From Wandonia sp964447015 (GTDB taxonomy: Bacteria; Bacteroidota; Bacteroidia; Flavobacteriales_D; Crocinitomicaceae), in assembly GCA_964447015.1 (NCBI GenBank), contig CAYUQU010000105.1, positions 1-9,995 on the forward strand: a stretch of 9,995 bases of DNA. The letters run 5' to 3'. Within the stretch, counting starts at the first letter, position 1, and every line of letters begins with the position of its first letter. The translations under genes were made by a program, and so were the position numbers. Below are positions 1 through 6,965 of this stretch, piece by piece. The notes beneath the pieces are model-generated. The model was not told the DNA's origin. It was given only the letters and a program-made list of their open reading frames with translations, and made no database searches.

Positions 1-776
1 ATATTAACTGGAATGATACTGAGAAGATAATCGAAGCACTCAATGGAGCAGAACTTCTAATTAATCTGACAGGCAAATCAGTTGACTGTCGCTATACTTA
101 CAAAAACAAATGGAAGATTCTCACTTCAAGAACAGAAAGCACGTTAGCATTGCATAAATTGATTTCGAAATGTGCAACTCCACCAAAAATGTGGATGAAC
201 TCAAGTACTGCCACAATTTACAGACATTCTGAAGACAGACCAATGACAGAAGATAAAGGTGAATTGGGAAGTGGCTTTTCCGTTCACGTAGCTGAAAGTT
301 GGGAGAATGCTTTTTTTTCAAGAACATATCCCGACATAAAGCAGGTTGCGTTGAGAATTGCCATTGTTCTTGGTGAGGGCGGTGCACTAATTCCCCTCAA
401 AAGATTGACAAAAATGGGTTTTGGAGGGAGACAAGGCAAAGGCAACCAGATGATGAGCTGGATTCATATTGAAGACCTTTATCGCTCAATTCGCTTTATT
501 CAACAGCTTGAGCAGCCTGAGAAGATTTATAATTGTTCTGCACCGAATCCAATTCCCAATACAGTTTTTATGGGAGTTCTAAGTGAAAAACGTAAGATGA
601 AAATTGCACTTCCAACACCAAAATGGATGTTGGAGTTAGGCGCAGTCATCATCAGAACTGAACCGGAAATGGTATTGAAAAGTAGATGGGTAATTCCTGA
701 GCGATTAACCAAATCTGGATTTGAGTTTAAGTTCAATGAAGTAGAAAATGCGCTTGAGGATTTATTGGTAAAGTAA
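1..776 (+). CDS. TIGR01777 family SDR oxidoreductase/epimerase (YfcH-like), 5'-truncated
   Basis: The open frame runs in from the left edge (first whole codon at base 3) and gives 257 visible residues. The family is usually about 300 aa, so roughly 40 N-terminal residues, including the Rossmann glycine motif that binds NAD(P), lie outside the window. Visible family signatures are an INLTGKSV segment near the start, then SRTEST, the PMTED and GFSV block, MSWIHIEDL (the WIH signature), a NCSAPNPIPN segment, and a C-terminal DUF1731-like tail (VIPERLTKSGF, then the EVENALEDLL end). The usual YxxxK catalytic layout is not obvious: the region reads SSTATIYRHSEDRP. Members are predicted NAD(P)-dependent nucleoside-sugar epimerases or dehydratases of mostly unknown substrate. 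An internal ATG at base 150 is not the true start, because conserved family sequence continues upstream of it. The stop (774-776) is 6 nt from the stop of the convergent gene. Family assignment is firm; the substrate is unknown. Confidence 0.9.
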   Translation, partial: INWNDTEKIIEALNGAELLINLTGKSVDCRYTYKNKWKILTSRTESTLALHKLISKCATPPKMWMNSSTATIYRHSEDRPMTEDKGELGSGFSVHVAESWENAFFSRTYPDIKQVALRIAIVLGEGGALIPLKRLTKMGFGGRQGKGNQMMSWIHIEDLYRSIRFIQQLEQPEKIYNCSAPNPIPNTVFMGVLSEKRKMKIALPTPKWMLELGAVIIRTEPEMVLKSRWVIPERLTKSGFEFKFNEVENALEDLLVK

Positions 777-782
777 CAGCGA

Positions 783-1889
783 TTACTTTTTGTGTAGAAT
801 GGCACTCTGCTTCTCGATAGATTCAGCGTGAATGGCATTAAACAGCTTTTGAATAAACACAGCACTCAAACCTTTCGTTTGCCCATTTAACAAATGTTGT
901 TCGACAAGTTGATTCCATCGATTTTCTTGAAAAATAGATAAGTTGTGTTCTTTTTTAAAATGCGCAATTTCATTTACAATATCCATTCGCTCACCCAAAA
1001 GTTGAATTAACTGATTGTCAATGTCGGTAATTGTATTTCGCATGTCTTCAAAGCCTGATAGTTCAACTCCCTCTGGGAATTCAACAGGAACGATAAGCTC
1101 AGTAATGAGTTGTTTGAGTCGAGCAGGAGTAATTTGCTGGCGTGCATCACTCCAAGCTTCATCAGGAGTGATGTGTGTTTCAATCATTAAACCATCGAAC
1201 ATCAAATCAAGTGCAGTTTGAGAGATCAGAGGAACCAATTCGCGATTTCCTGTAATATGACTTGGGTCACAAATCAGCAATAAGTCAGGGCGTTGTTTTC
1301 TGAACTCAATCGCCATCTCCCATTCGGGTTTATTGCGATAAAGAGACTTGTTGAATTGAGAAACGCCACGGTGAATGGCACCGATTTGTGTCAATCCACT
1401 TTTTTCTAATCTTTCCACTGCTCCTAACCACAAATCTACGTCAGGATTTACAGGGTTTTTAATCAGAACAGGAATATCTATACCTTTTAGCGTATCTGCG
1501 ATTTCCTGAATAGCGAAAGGATTTACCGTTGTTCGTGCACCTATCCAAAGAATATCAACTTCCTTTTCAATCGCATCAAGAACGTGTTGGCGGTTTGCAA
1601 CTTCCACAGTTGTTTTCAGTCCAAACGTTTGCTTTGCCTCCAAAAGCCAATCCAATGCTTCTTTACCCACACCCTCAAAACTTCCTGGGCGTGTACGAGG
1701 CTTCCAAACTCCAGCTCGAAAAACTTGCACTCCCATCGCATGAACTTGCTCCGCAATTGCCATTACTTGCTCACGCGTTTCCGCACTACAAGGTCCTGCA
1801 ATAGTCAAAAATCCCTTCTCATTAAAAAAAGGCCATTGAACGGACTTGTCGATAATTCTACTGTTCATATGTGAATAAACAAATGCCAT
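783..1889 (-). CDS. Bifunctional 3-deoxy-7-phosphoheptulonate (DAHP) synthase / chorismate mutase
   Basis: A 368-aa cytosolic enzyme of the shikimate and aromatic amino acid pathway. Residues about 20-265 form a type I-beta DAHP synthase/KDSA barrel, which condenses phosphoenolpyruvate with erythrose 4-phosphate. Visible motifs are GPCSAE (32-37), KPRTRP (63-68), HRG (173-175), DPSH (208-211) and IETH (236-239). By family analogy the metal ligands are C34, H211, E237 and D248. Residues about 275-368 form an AroQ-type chorismate mutase (MRN near 283, then DxxLIQLLGER and a K-rich helix), which converts chorismate to prephenate. In the homologous Porphyromonas gingivalis enzyme the C-terminal mutase mediates feedback inhibition by prephenate; similar control here is inference. 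The start at 1889 (MAFVYSH) is uncertain, since an in-frame ATG at 1868 (MNSRII) is equally plausible and neither has a Shine-Dalgarno site. A weak -7-like TATCTTCG lies at 1905-1912. The gene follows tRNA-Ser on the same strand but is separated from it by a terminator hairpin. Confidence 0.95.
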   Translation of the reverse strand: MAFVYSHMNSRIIDKSVQWPFFNEKGFLTIAGPCSAETREQVMAIAEQVHAMGVQVFRAGVWKPRTRPGSFEGVGKEALDWLLEAKQTFGLKTTVEVANRQHVLDAIEKEVDILWIGARTTVNPFAIQEIADTLKGIDIPVLIKNPVNPDVDLWLGAVERLEKSGLTQIGAIHRGVSQFNKSLYRNKPEWEMAIEFRKQRPDLLLICDPSHITGNRELVPLISQTALDLMFDGLMIETHITPDEAWSDARQQITPARLKQLITELIVPVEFPEGVELSGFEDMRNTITDIDNQLIQLLGERMDIVNEIAHFKKEHNLSIFQENRWNQLVEQHLLNGQTKGLSAVFIQKLFNAIHAESIEKQSAILHKK

Positions 1890-1931
1890 AGAGCAAAAGT
1901 TTTACGAAGATAGCTAAGAATGGTGTAAAAT

Positions 1932-1963
1932 GAAAAAGGTTTGGTAAATACCAAACCTTTTTC
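1932..1963 (-). terminator. Perfect 15-bp inverted repeat, terminator of tRNA-Ser (bidirectional)
   Basis: A perfect inverted repeat: 15-nt arms at 1932-1946 and 1949-1963 with 2 nt between them. The arms carry A-rich and T-rich ends, so a T run follows the G+C core when read in either direction. Real folding would open the innermost pairs to give a larger loop. It lies 34 nt past the tRNA 3' end and before the DAHP synthase start, so it most likely ends the tRNA transcript. Confidence 0.8.
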
Positions 1964-1996
1964 AACACTTTGCTTTCAATTGTTGTCTGAAAGAAG

Positions 1997-2081
1997 CGGA
2001 GAGTGAGGGATTCGAACCCCCGGTACCTTGCGGTACAACAGTTTTCAAGACTGCCGCATTCGACCACTCTGCCAACTCTCC
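1997..2081 (-). tRNA. tRNA-Ser (anticodon TGA)
   Basis: Read on the minus strand, the 85-nt cloverleaf is complete. The acceptor stem is GGAGAGT paired with ACTCTCC (2075-2081 with 1998-2004). It has a 3-bp D stem, an anticodon stem GCAGT/ACTGT closing the loop CTTGAAA (anticodon TGA), a long variable arm built on GTACC/GGTAC as expected for a class II serine tRNA, and a T arm with the loop TTCGAAT. The discriminator base is G, the usual serine identity base. CCA is not encoded; the bases after the discriminator are CTT, so the CCA end must be added enzymatically. A TAnnTTTG promoter ends 4 nt upstream and a hairpin terminator lies downstream, so this is a stand-alone transcription unit. Confidence 0.97.
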
Positions 2082-2085
2082 GCGG

Positions 2086-2115
2086 CAAAAGTAGCAATAG
2101 TTTGGTTCTCTGCAA
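2086..2115 (-). promoter_or_regulatory. Promoter of tRNA-Ser (Bacteroidota -33/-7 type)
   Basis: On the minus strand, TTG (complement of 2113-2115) is followed after exactly 19 nt by TACTTTTG (complement of 2086-2093). This matches the published Bacteroidota primary sigma consensus TTG-N19-TAnnTTTG. The predicted transcription start falls at about 2083-2081, so the pre-tRNA would have a leader of about 0-2 nt. Confidence 0.75.
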
Positions 2116-2249
2116 GTATTTTTTTTACTTTTTTAAAATAGTAAATGATAAGCGGCTGAAAATTACAAGTGTATAAGGCGATAATTGTTCTTATTAGATG
2201 GAAAAAGTAATTCCACTAGTTTAACCGAATTTTATCCACCAACATTCAT

Positions 2250-2257
2250 TAAATTTG
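2250..2257 (+). promoter_or_regulatory. Candidate -7 element for the antiporter gene
   Basis: TAAATTTG matches TAnnTTTG exactly. No good TTG -33 box lies at the usual distance, so support is partial. Its position 33 nt before the GTG at 2290 would give a 5' leader of about 25-30 nt. It also lies inside the longer open frame that begins with TTG at 2185, which argues against that upstream start. Confidence 0.4.
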
Positions 2258-2289
2258 GAACTTCTCATGAATTAAGTATTCGGAATACC

Positions 2290-3747
2290 GTGAATGTAAC
2301 AATTGAAAATATATTATTGATTGGCTCCCTTTTGTTATTGATTAGCATCATAGCAGGGAAAACATCGTATCGTTTTGGTGTGCCCACATTGATATTGTTC
2401 CTTTTGGTTGGTATGTTGGCTGGTTCTGAGGGTCTTGGAGGGATTTATTTTAATGATCCAAAGATTGCACAATTTATCGGAATAGTATCATTGAATTTTA
2501 TCCTGTTTTCAGGAGGTCTAGATACCAGTTGGCAAGCGATAAAACCTATCCTTTGGCAAGGAGTGTCACTGTCGACGGTTGGGGTATTGTTTACGGCTCT
2601 TTCTCTTGGTGTGTTTGTGAGTTATGTGACAGATTTCACTCTTTTTGAAGGGTTGTTGCTTGGTGCCATTGTTTCTTCAACTGATGCAGCTGCTGTGTTT
2701 TCAATACTTAGAGCCAAAAGCTTAGGGTTAAAGAAGAATTTACGACCTACATTAGAGTTAGAAAGCGGAAGTAACGACCCTATGGCATACGTGCTTACTA
2801 TCGCATTTTTGGGATTGGTAATGAATCCCGATAAAAGTGTGTACTCAGTGATTCCACTGTTTTTACAACAAATGTTACTTGGTGGAGCGTTGGGATATTT
2901 TTTTGGACGTGCAAGTAAATATATAATAAACAAAATTCGGCTTGATTTCGAAGGACTTTACCCTGTTTTAGTTATTGCGTTGATGTTTATTACTTTTTCA
3001 GCGACTGATTTTGTGGGAGGAAACGGCTTCCTTGCGGTTTACATCTGTGCGGTGTATTTAGGGAACCATCGGATTATGCATAAGCGTACTATTCTCAAAG
3101 TATTTGATGGATTGGCATGGCTGATGCAGATTGTGCTCTTCCTTACTTTGGGATTATTAGTATTCCCTTCCAATCTTCTTCCAGTTTTGGGGATAGGAAT
3201 TGTGATTTCACTTTTCTTGATTTTTGTAGCTCGACCTATCGGTGTGTTTTTAAGTCTTTTGCCTTTTAAAATGAAAATGAGAAGGCGATTCTACATCTCA
3301 TGGGTAGGTCTTAGAGGTGCAGTTCCGATTGTATTTGCTACTTATCCTCTTATTGCTGGAATTGATAAGGCTGATATGATTTTTAATATCGTCTTTTTCA
3401 TATCGGTAACGTCAGTAATTATTCAGGGTACAACCTTGTCAGTTATTGCAAAATGGCTTCATGTAGCTGTACCAGAAAAAGCAAAAAAGCAAGCTCCATT
3501 AGATGTTTTCCTCTCCAATAAAGAGAAAACAATAATGATGGAGGTGTCTATCTTGGATGGAAGTCCTGTAGTGGGTAAAGAAATAGTGGATTTAGACTTT
3601 CCAGATTCGTGTATTATAGTTATGATTCAACGTGATGAAAAATACATTACCCCTCAAGGTTCTACTACTATTGAAGCTGGTGATAAATTGATTGTACTCT
3701 CAGATAATAAAGATTCATTGGAAAGTGTAAACGCCTGCTTGTCGTAA
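2290..3747 (+). CDS. Potassium/proton antiporter, NhaP2/CvrA type (CPA1 family)
   Basis: An inner-membrane cation/proton antiporter of 485 aa, likely used for K+ efflux and for pH and volume homeostasis. It has about 12 hydrophobic segments across residues 5-390 and then a cytoplasmic TrkA-C (RCK_C) domain at about 415-485, the ligand-sensing module of CvrA-like antiporters. Motifs (numbered from the GTG) are SSTDAAAVFS (129-138), ELESGSNDP (156-164, with the Asn-Asp pair of the CPA1 ion site) and WVGLRGAVP (338-346). I chose GTG 2290, which gives an N-terminus MNVTIENILLIG directly before the first helix. The frame stays open upstream to TTG 2185, but those 35 residues are not membrane-like and overlap a -7 promoter motif. 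The gene ends at a clear terminator and appears monocistronic. Family is confident; ion specificity (K+ or Na+) is inferred. Confidence 0.92.
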   Translation: MNVTIENILLIGSLLLLISIIAGKTSYRFGVPTLILFLLVGMLAGSEGLGGIYFNDPKIAQFIGIVSLNFILFSGGLDTSWQAIKPILWQGVSLSTVGVLFTALSLGVFVSYVTDFTLFEGLLLGAIVSSTDAAAVFSILRAKSLGLKKNLRPTLELESGSNDPMAYVLTIAFLGLVMNPDKSVYSVIPLFLQQMLLGGALGYFFGRASKYIINKIRLDFEGLYPVLVIALMFITFSATDFVGGNGFLAVYICAVYLGNHRIMHKRTILKVFDGLAWLMQIVLFLTLGLLVFPSNLLPVLGIGIVISLFLIFVARPIGVFLSLLPFKMKMRRRFYISWVGLRGAVPIVFATYPLIAGIDKADMIFNIVFFISVTSVIIQGTTLSVIAKWLHVAVPEKAKKQAPLDVFLSNKEKTIMMEVSILDGSPVVGKEIVDLDFPDSCIIVMIQRDEKYITPQGSTTIEAGDKLIVLSDNKDSLESVNACLS

Positions 3748-3754
3748 GAGAATT

Positions 3755-3790
3755 GTTCATTCTGTGTTTTACAGAACGAGAACTTTTTTA
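3755..3790 (+). terminator. Rho-independent terminator after the antiporter gene
   Basis: The hairpin has TTCTGT/ACAGAA (3760-3765 with 3771-3776), extended by GTTC/GAAC across a small internal loop, and is followed by six T residues (3784-3789). It starts 7 nt after the antiporter stop codon. Confidence 0.75.
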
Positions 3791-3798
3791 TATCTTTA
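3791..3798 (+). promoter_or_regulatory. Candidate -7 element for the radC run
   Basis: TATCTTTA matches TAnnTTTG at all positions but the last. It lies directly after the antiporter terminator and 24 nt before the radC ATG, giving a leader of about 20 nt. The -33 region overlaps the hairpin and shows only TTTTA, so the support is moderate to weak. Confidence 0.4.
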
Positions 3799-3822
3799 CC
3801 TCACCTAATTTAACTTTATTAC

Positions 3823-4509
3823 ATGAAACACCTAACTATCAAAGCATGGGCGGAAGATGACCGTCCGCGTGAAAAAATGGCGGAAAAGGGCAAATCAGTT
3901 CTTTCAAATGCCGAATTACTAGCAATTTTATTGGGATCAGGAACGCGGGAAAAATCTGCCGTTGAGCTTGGTCAGGAAATTTTGTCAAAATGCGGAAATA
4001 ATTTGCGCGAGCTGGGAAAACGAAATCTTCAGGAACTTACCACAACCAAAGGAGTAGGTTCTGCAAAAGCACTCACTATCATGGCCGCTATGGAATTGGC
4101 CCGACGAAGAGGTGATGAAGCAGAAACTCCCCCAACAAAAATCGCTCGAAGTAATGACATTTACCAATACATGAAACCTTTGTTGAGTGATTTATACCAC
4201 GAAGAGTTTTATGTTATTCTCCTTTCCAGAGGTAATGCAATCATTGCGTGTGAGAATATTTCCCGCGGTGGAATCAGCGGTACCGTAGTCGATGGAAAAA
4301 TAATTTTTAAGAAAGCGTTAGACCATAAAGCATCTTCAATTGTTTTAGTACACAATCACCCTTCAGGGAATTTATTCCCTAGTGAACAAGACATTAGGTT
4401 GACCAGAAAATTGGTGAGTTTTGGAGAATATATCGACTTGCCCATCTTGGATCATCTTATTTTTACAGATAATGGTTACTTTAGCTTTTCGGATCAAGGA
4501 AAAATGTAG
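3823..4509 (+). CDS. radC: RadC family JAB/MPN-domain protein
   Basis: A 228-aa protein of normal full length for RadC. Residues 1-100 hold the N-terminal UPF0758 region (WAEDDRPREK, then LSNAELLAILLGSGT) with a helix-hairpin-helix segment GVGSAKA (77-83). Residues 105-228 form the JAB1/MPN/Mov34-like metalloprotease fold. The zinc motif is intact: H177-N-H179-P-S-G with D190, preceded by an EEFYVILL strand. The family was named for a repair phenotype later doubted, so its cellular role is unsettled; metal-dependent hydrolase activity is predicted from the intact motif. A canonical ATG lies 33 nt beyond a terminator. The next gene starts 5 nt after the stop, so radC may be the first gene of a four-gene transcript, though its function need not be linked to the sugar genes. 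Confidence 0.95.
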   Translation: MKHLTIKAWAEDDRPREKMAEKGKSVLSNAELLAILLGSGTREKSAVELGQEILSKCGNNLRELGKRNLQELTTTKGVGSAKALTIMAAMELARRRGDEAETPPTKIARSNDIYQYMKPLLSDLYHEEFYVILLSRGNAIIACENISRGGISGTVVDGKIIFKKALDHKASSIVLVHNHPSGNLFPSEQDIRLTRKLVSFGEYIDLPILDHLIFTDNGYFSFSDQGKM

Positions 4510-4514
4510 CAAAT

Positions 4515-5660
4515 ATGAAAAAAATTGTAACTATAGTTGGTGCAAGACCTCAGATAATAAAGGCTGCTGCAATCGGCAGAGCTATTCGAACACATTTTTC
4601 TGATGACTTTGAGGAAGTGCTGCTTCATACTGGGCAGCATTACGATGAGAAAATGTCAGGTGATTTTTTCCGCGAACTTGAAATTCCTGAACCGACATAC
4701 AACCTTCATGTTAAATCATCTAATCAAGGTGATCAAACAGGGCAGATGTTGTCTGGAATTGAAGAAGTACTTCAAAAAGAAAAACCCGATGCCCTTTTGG
4801 TCTATGGAGACACCAATTCGACGTTGGCAGGTGCATTAGCTGCGGCTAAAATGCATATTCCAGTGATTCATATTGAAGCGGGACTAAGAAGCTATAATAA
4901 AGCGATGCCAGAAGAGATCAATCGAATAGTGGCAGACCATTCATCGACATTATTGTTTTCTCCAACACTTGCAGGAATTGAAAATCTAGAAAAAGAAGGT
5001 TTTGATGTAAATTATCGAGGAAAATATTCAAGTGATAAACCAGGTGTTTTTCATTGCGGAGATATTATGTTGGATAACAGTTTATATTTTGCTGATAAAT
5101 GCCAGGGTCATACGCTGGAGAAGTATAATTTAAAGGAAAATGACTATTTTTTAACGACAGTTCACCGTCCGCAGAATACAGATAACTTTGAGCGATTGTC
5201 AGACATATTTTATACTCTAATGGCCATCGCAGACGACGAGGAATGTACTTTATTACTTCCGCTTCATCCTCGCACCAATAAAGTGCTCACAGAGTCAAAT
5301 CCTGAGTTGTGGAACGAGCTATTGGAGCACAAACGTGTGAACATTATTCCACCAGCTTCATTTTTAGAAATGATAGAATTGGAAAGTAATGCACGTTTTG
5401 TGGTTACGGATTCGGGCGGTGTACAAAAAGAAGCATTCTTCTTCAAAAAACCTTCCTTGATTTTGCGTTCAGAGACAGAGTGGGTAGAAATTTGTGATGA
5501 CAACAACGCATTATTGGTTGACGCTGATCCTGAACGCATTTACGGTGGTGTGGAGTGGATGAAAAACAAAATGAATAACGAATTTAAACCCTACTTTGGA
5601 GACGGAAAAGCTTCTGAGTTTATTTGTAACGAAATTATTTCATTTCTTAAGAATTTTTAG
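4515..5660 (+). CDS. wecB: Non-hydrolysing UDP-N-acetylglucosamine 2-epimerase family (WecB/WbpI-like)
   Basis: A 381-aa cytosolic GT-B-fold epimerase; the family interconverts UDP-GlcNAc and UDP-ManNAc, or a related UDP-sugar, for surface polysaccharides. Key motifs are GARPQIIKA (R11), TGQHYD (39-44), YGDTNSTLAG (D99), HIEAGLRS (E121), MPEEINR (E133/E134), TVHRPQN (H217) and TDSGGVQKEA (298-307), matching the active-site positions known for E. coli WecB. The GARPQ and YGDTNSTLAG forms resemble the WbpI-like branch, which acts on UDP-2,3-diacetamido-glucuronate, more than classic WecB; this is from motif memory, so the substrate is open. There is a longer loop around residues 163-180 before HCGDIM. 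The gene starts 5 nt after radC and abuts the next gene with no gap, suggesting coupled translation. The symbol denotes the family, not a proven substrate. Confidence 0.88.
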   Translation: MKKIVTIVGARPQIIKAAAIGRAIRTHFSDDFEEVLLHTGQHYDEKMSGDFFRELEIPEPTYNLHVKSSNQGDQTGQMLSGIEEVLQKEKPDALLVYGDTNSTLAGALAAAKMHIPVIHIEAGLRSYNKAMPEEINRIVADHSSTLLFSPTLAGIENLEKEGFDVNYRGKYSSDKPGVFHCGDIMLDNSLYFADKCQGHTLEKYNLKENDYFLTTVHRPQNTDNFERLSDIFYTLMAIADDEECTLLLPLHPRTNKVLTESNPELWNELLEHKRVNIIPPASFLEMIELESNARFVVTDSGGVQKEAFFFKKPSLILRSETEWVEICDDNNALLVDADPERIYGGVEWMKNKMNNEFKPYFGDGKASEFICNEIISFLKNF

Positions 5661-6965
5661 ATGATACTAATATATACTGATAGAATTACGGAACGACTTG
5701 AATTCACAATGGACTTTGTGTTTACTGCTCACGACGTAAACTATCAGTTGACTAATGACCCAGTTTCTTTTGTCAAGGAAGAAACACTTCCCAAAATAGT
5801 ATACAGCAATTACCCATTTGATGAGCATTTTCCTACAATTTTGCCGTCTAGTATCCTTTTTGAGGAAAATATTCAAGAGCACGAGCTCACAAAAGTAAAA
5901 TGGAACGGTACGGATTGTTTGAAGTTTGAAAATCAAGGTGAAGATCCTTTCGCTTCGATATTTTATATCCTTTCTCGTTACGAAGAGTATCTCGACTTTA
6001 AGCCAGATAGTCACGAGAGATTTACCGCATCAGTGTCTATTCTCAAGAAAATGGGTTGGCTACATCAGCCGATTTGCGATATCTTGACGGAGGCAATTCT
6101 TGAATGGATTGGCTCTTTTTATAACGAAGTTCAAGTCCCAAAATATCAAGCTGATTTGCTAGTTACTTTTGACATAGATAACACATACGCATTCAAATAC
6201 AAAAGTTCAGTTCAACAACTTGGAGGTCGAGTTAAGGATTTCGTCAAAGGAAATCAGCAGCGAATGGATGAAAGAAGAAGAGTGCTTGCTGAAGATGAAA
6301 AAGATCCTTTTGATACTTATGATAGTATCATTGAATATGCAAATCAAGGTGTTAATATTCACTTGTTCTGGTTACTTGGCGATTTGAAGAAATATGACCG
6401 CAATGTACCTTGGTCGCACCCTTTTCATCAGCGTTTAATCCGAAATCTTTCCTTGCAATTTCCAATAGGAATTCACCCAAGTTATTTTTCAAATTTAGTA
6501 TCTCAAAAAGTGCAGGAAGAACGTGGTAGACTGGAACACATTCTTGACAAACCGATTTACACTTCGCGCCAGCATTTTCTAAAGATTAAATTTCCCTTTA
6601 CTTATCAAAACTTAGCTGCAATTGGAATGCAGACAGATTATTCCATGGGATTTTCTGATGATGTTGGCTTTCGCCTCGGAACAGCACGCAAAGTGAAGTT
6701 TTTTGATCTTTCAAACGATTTGATTACGGATCTTTATCTACAACCTTTCGTTTATATGGACGGTACTTTGAATCAGCATTTGGGTTATTCACCTGACAAG
6801 TCAAAAAAAGTCGTTGAAGAGCTGATAAATCAAGTCATACGTTATGGAGGCACATTTTGCTGCATTTGGCACAATGATACGATAGGGGAGAATGGAATCT
6901 GGAAAGATTGGAAACAAGTTCTGGATCACACCATTTCTTATTTTAATAAAGCAACCGATTCATGA
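5661..6965 (+). CDS. DUF7033 / polysaccharide-deacetylase-like protein
   Basis: A 434-aa protein with no signal peptide or membrane helix, so likely cytoplasmic. Its N-terminal half (about 1-155: MILIYTD, later EDPFASIFYILSRYEEYL and KKMGWLHQPICDIL) looks like the DUF7033 domain found in Bacteroidota. The second half (about 163-430) has a deacetylase-like barrel layout: LLVTFDIDNT (167-175), a VNIHLFWLLGD strand, GIHPSY (270-275), SRQHFLK (302-308) and IWHN (402-405). TFDID takes the place of the TFDDG first motif of NodB-type carbohydrate esterases, and the second metal motif HxxxH is not visible, so catalysis is uncertain. The ATG directly follows the epimerase TAG, and the stop overlaps the next start as ATGA, indicating translational coupling on both sides. 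The likely job is modification of a sugar or glycan made with the upstream epimerase; the substrate is unknown. Confidence 0.75.
   Translation: MILIYTDRITERLEFTMDFVFTAHDVNYQLTNDPVSFVKEETLPKIVYSNYPFDEHFPTILPSSILFEENIQEHELTKVKWNGTDCLKFENQGEDPFASIFYILSRYEEYLDFKPDSHERFTASVSILKKMGWLHQPICDILTEAILEWIGSFYNEVQVPKYQADLLVTFDIDNTYAFKYKSSVQQLGGRVKDFVKGNQQRMDERRRVLAEDEKDPFDTYDSIIEYANQGVNIHLFWLLGDLKKYDRNVPWSHPFHQRLIRNLSLQFPIGIHPSYFSNLVSQKVQEERGRLEHILDKPIYTSRQHFLKIKFPFTYQNLAAIGMQTDYSMGFSDDVGFRLGTARKVKFFDLSNDLITDLYLQPFVYMDGTLNQHLGYSPDKSKKVVEELINQVIRYGGTFCCIWHNDTIGENGIWKDWKQVLDHTISYFNKATDS

Noticed and set aside
150..152. ATG at 150 as the start of the SDR gene
   Set aside because: Family-conserved residues (INLTGKSV, SRTEST) are encoded in the same frame upstream, so the gene is truncated by the window edge.
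1858..2115. An 85-codon open frame on the minus strand
   Set aside because: It runs straight through the tRNA-Ser gene and its terminator hairpin, and its protein resembles nothing; it is a chance frame.
5264..6014. Minus-strand open frames opposite the epimerase and DUF7033 genes
   Set aside because: They lie antisense to well-supported conserved genes and have no recognisable domain.
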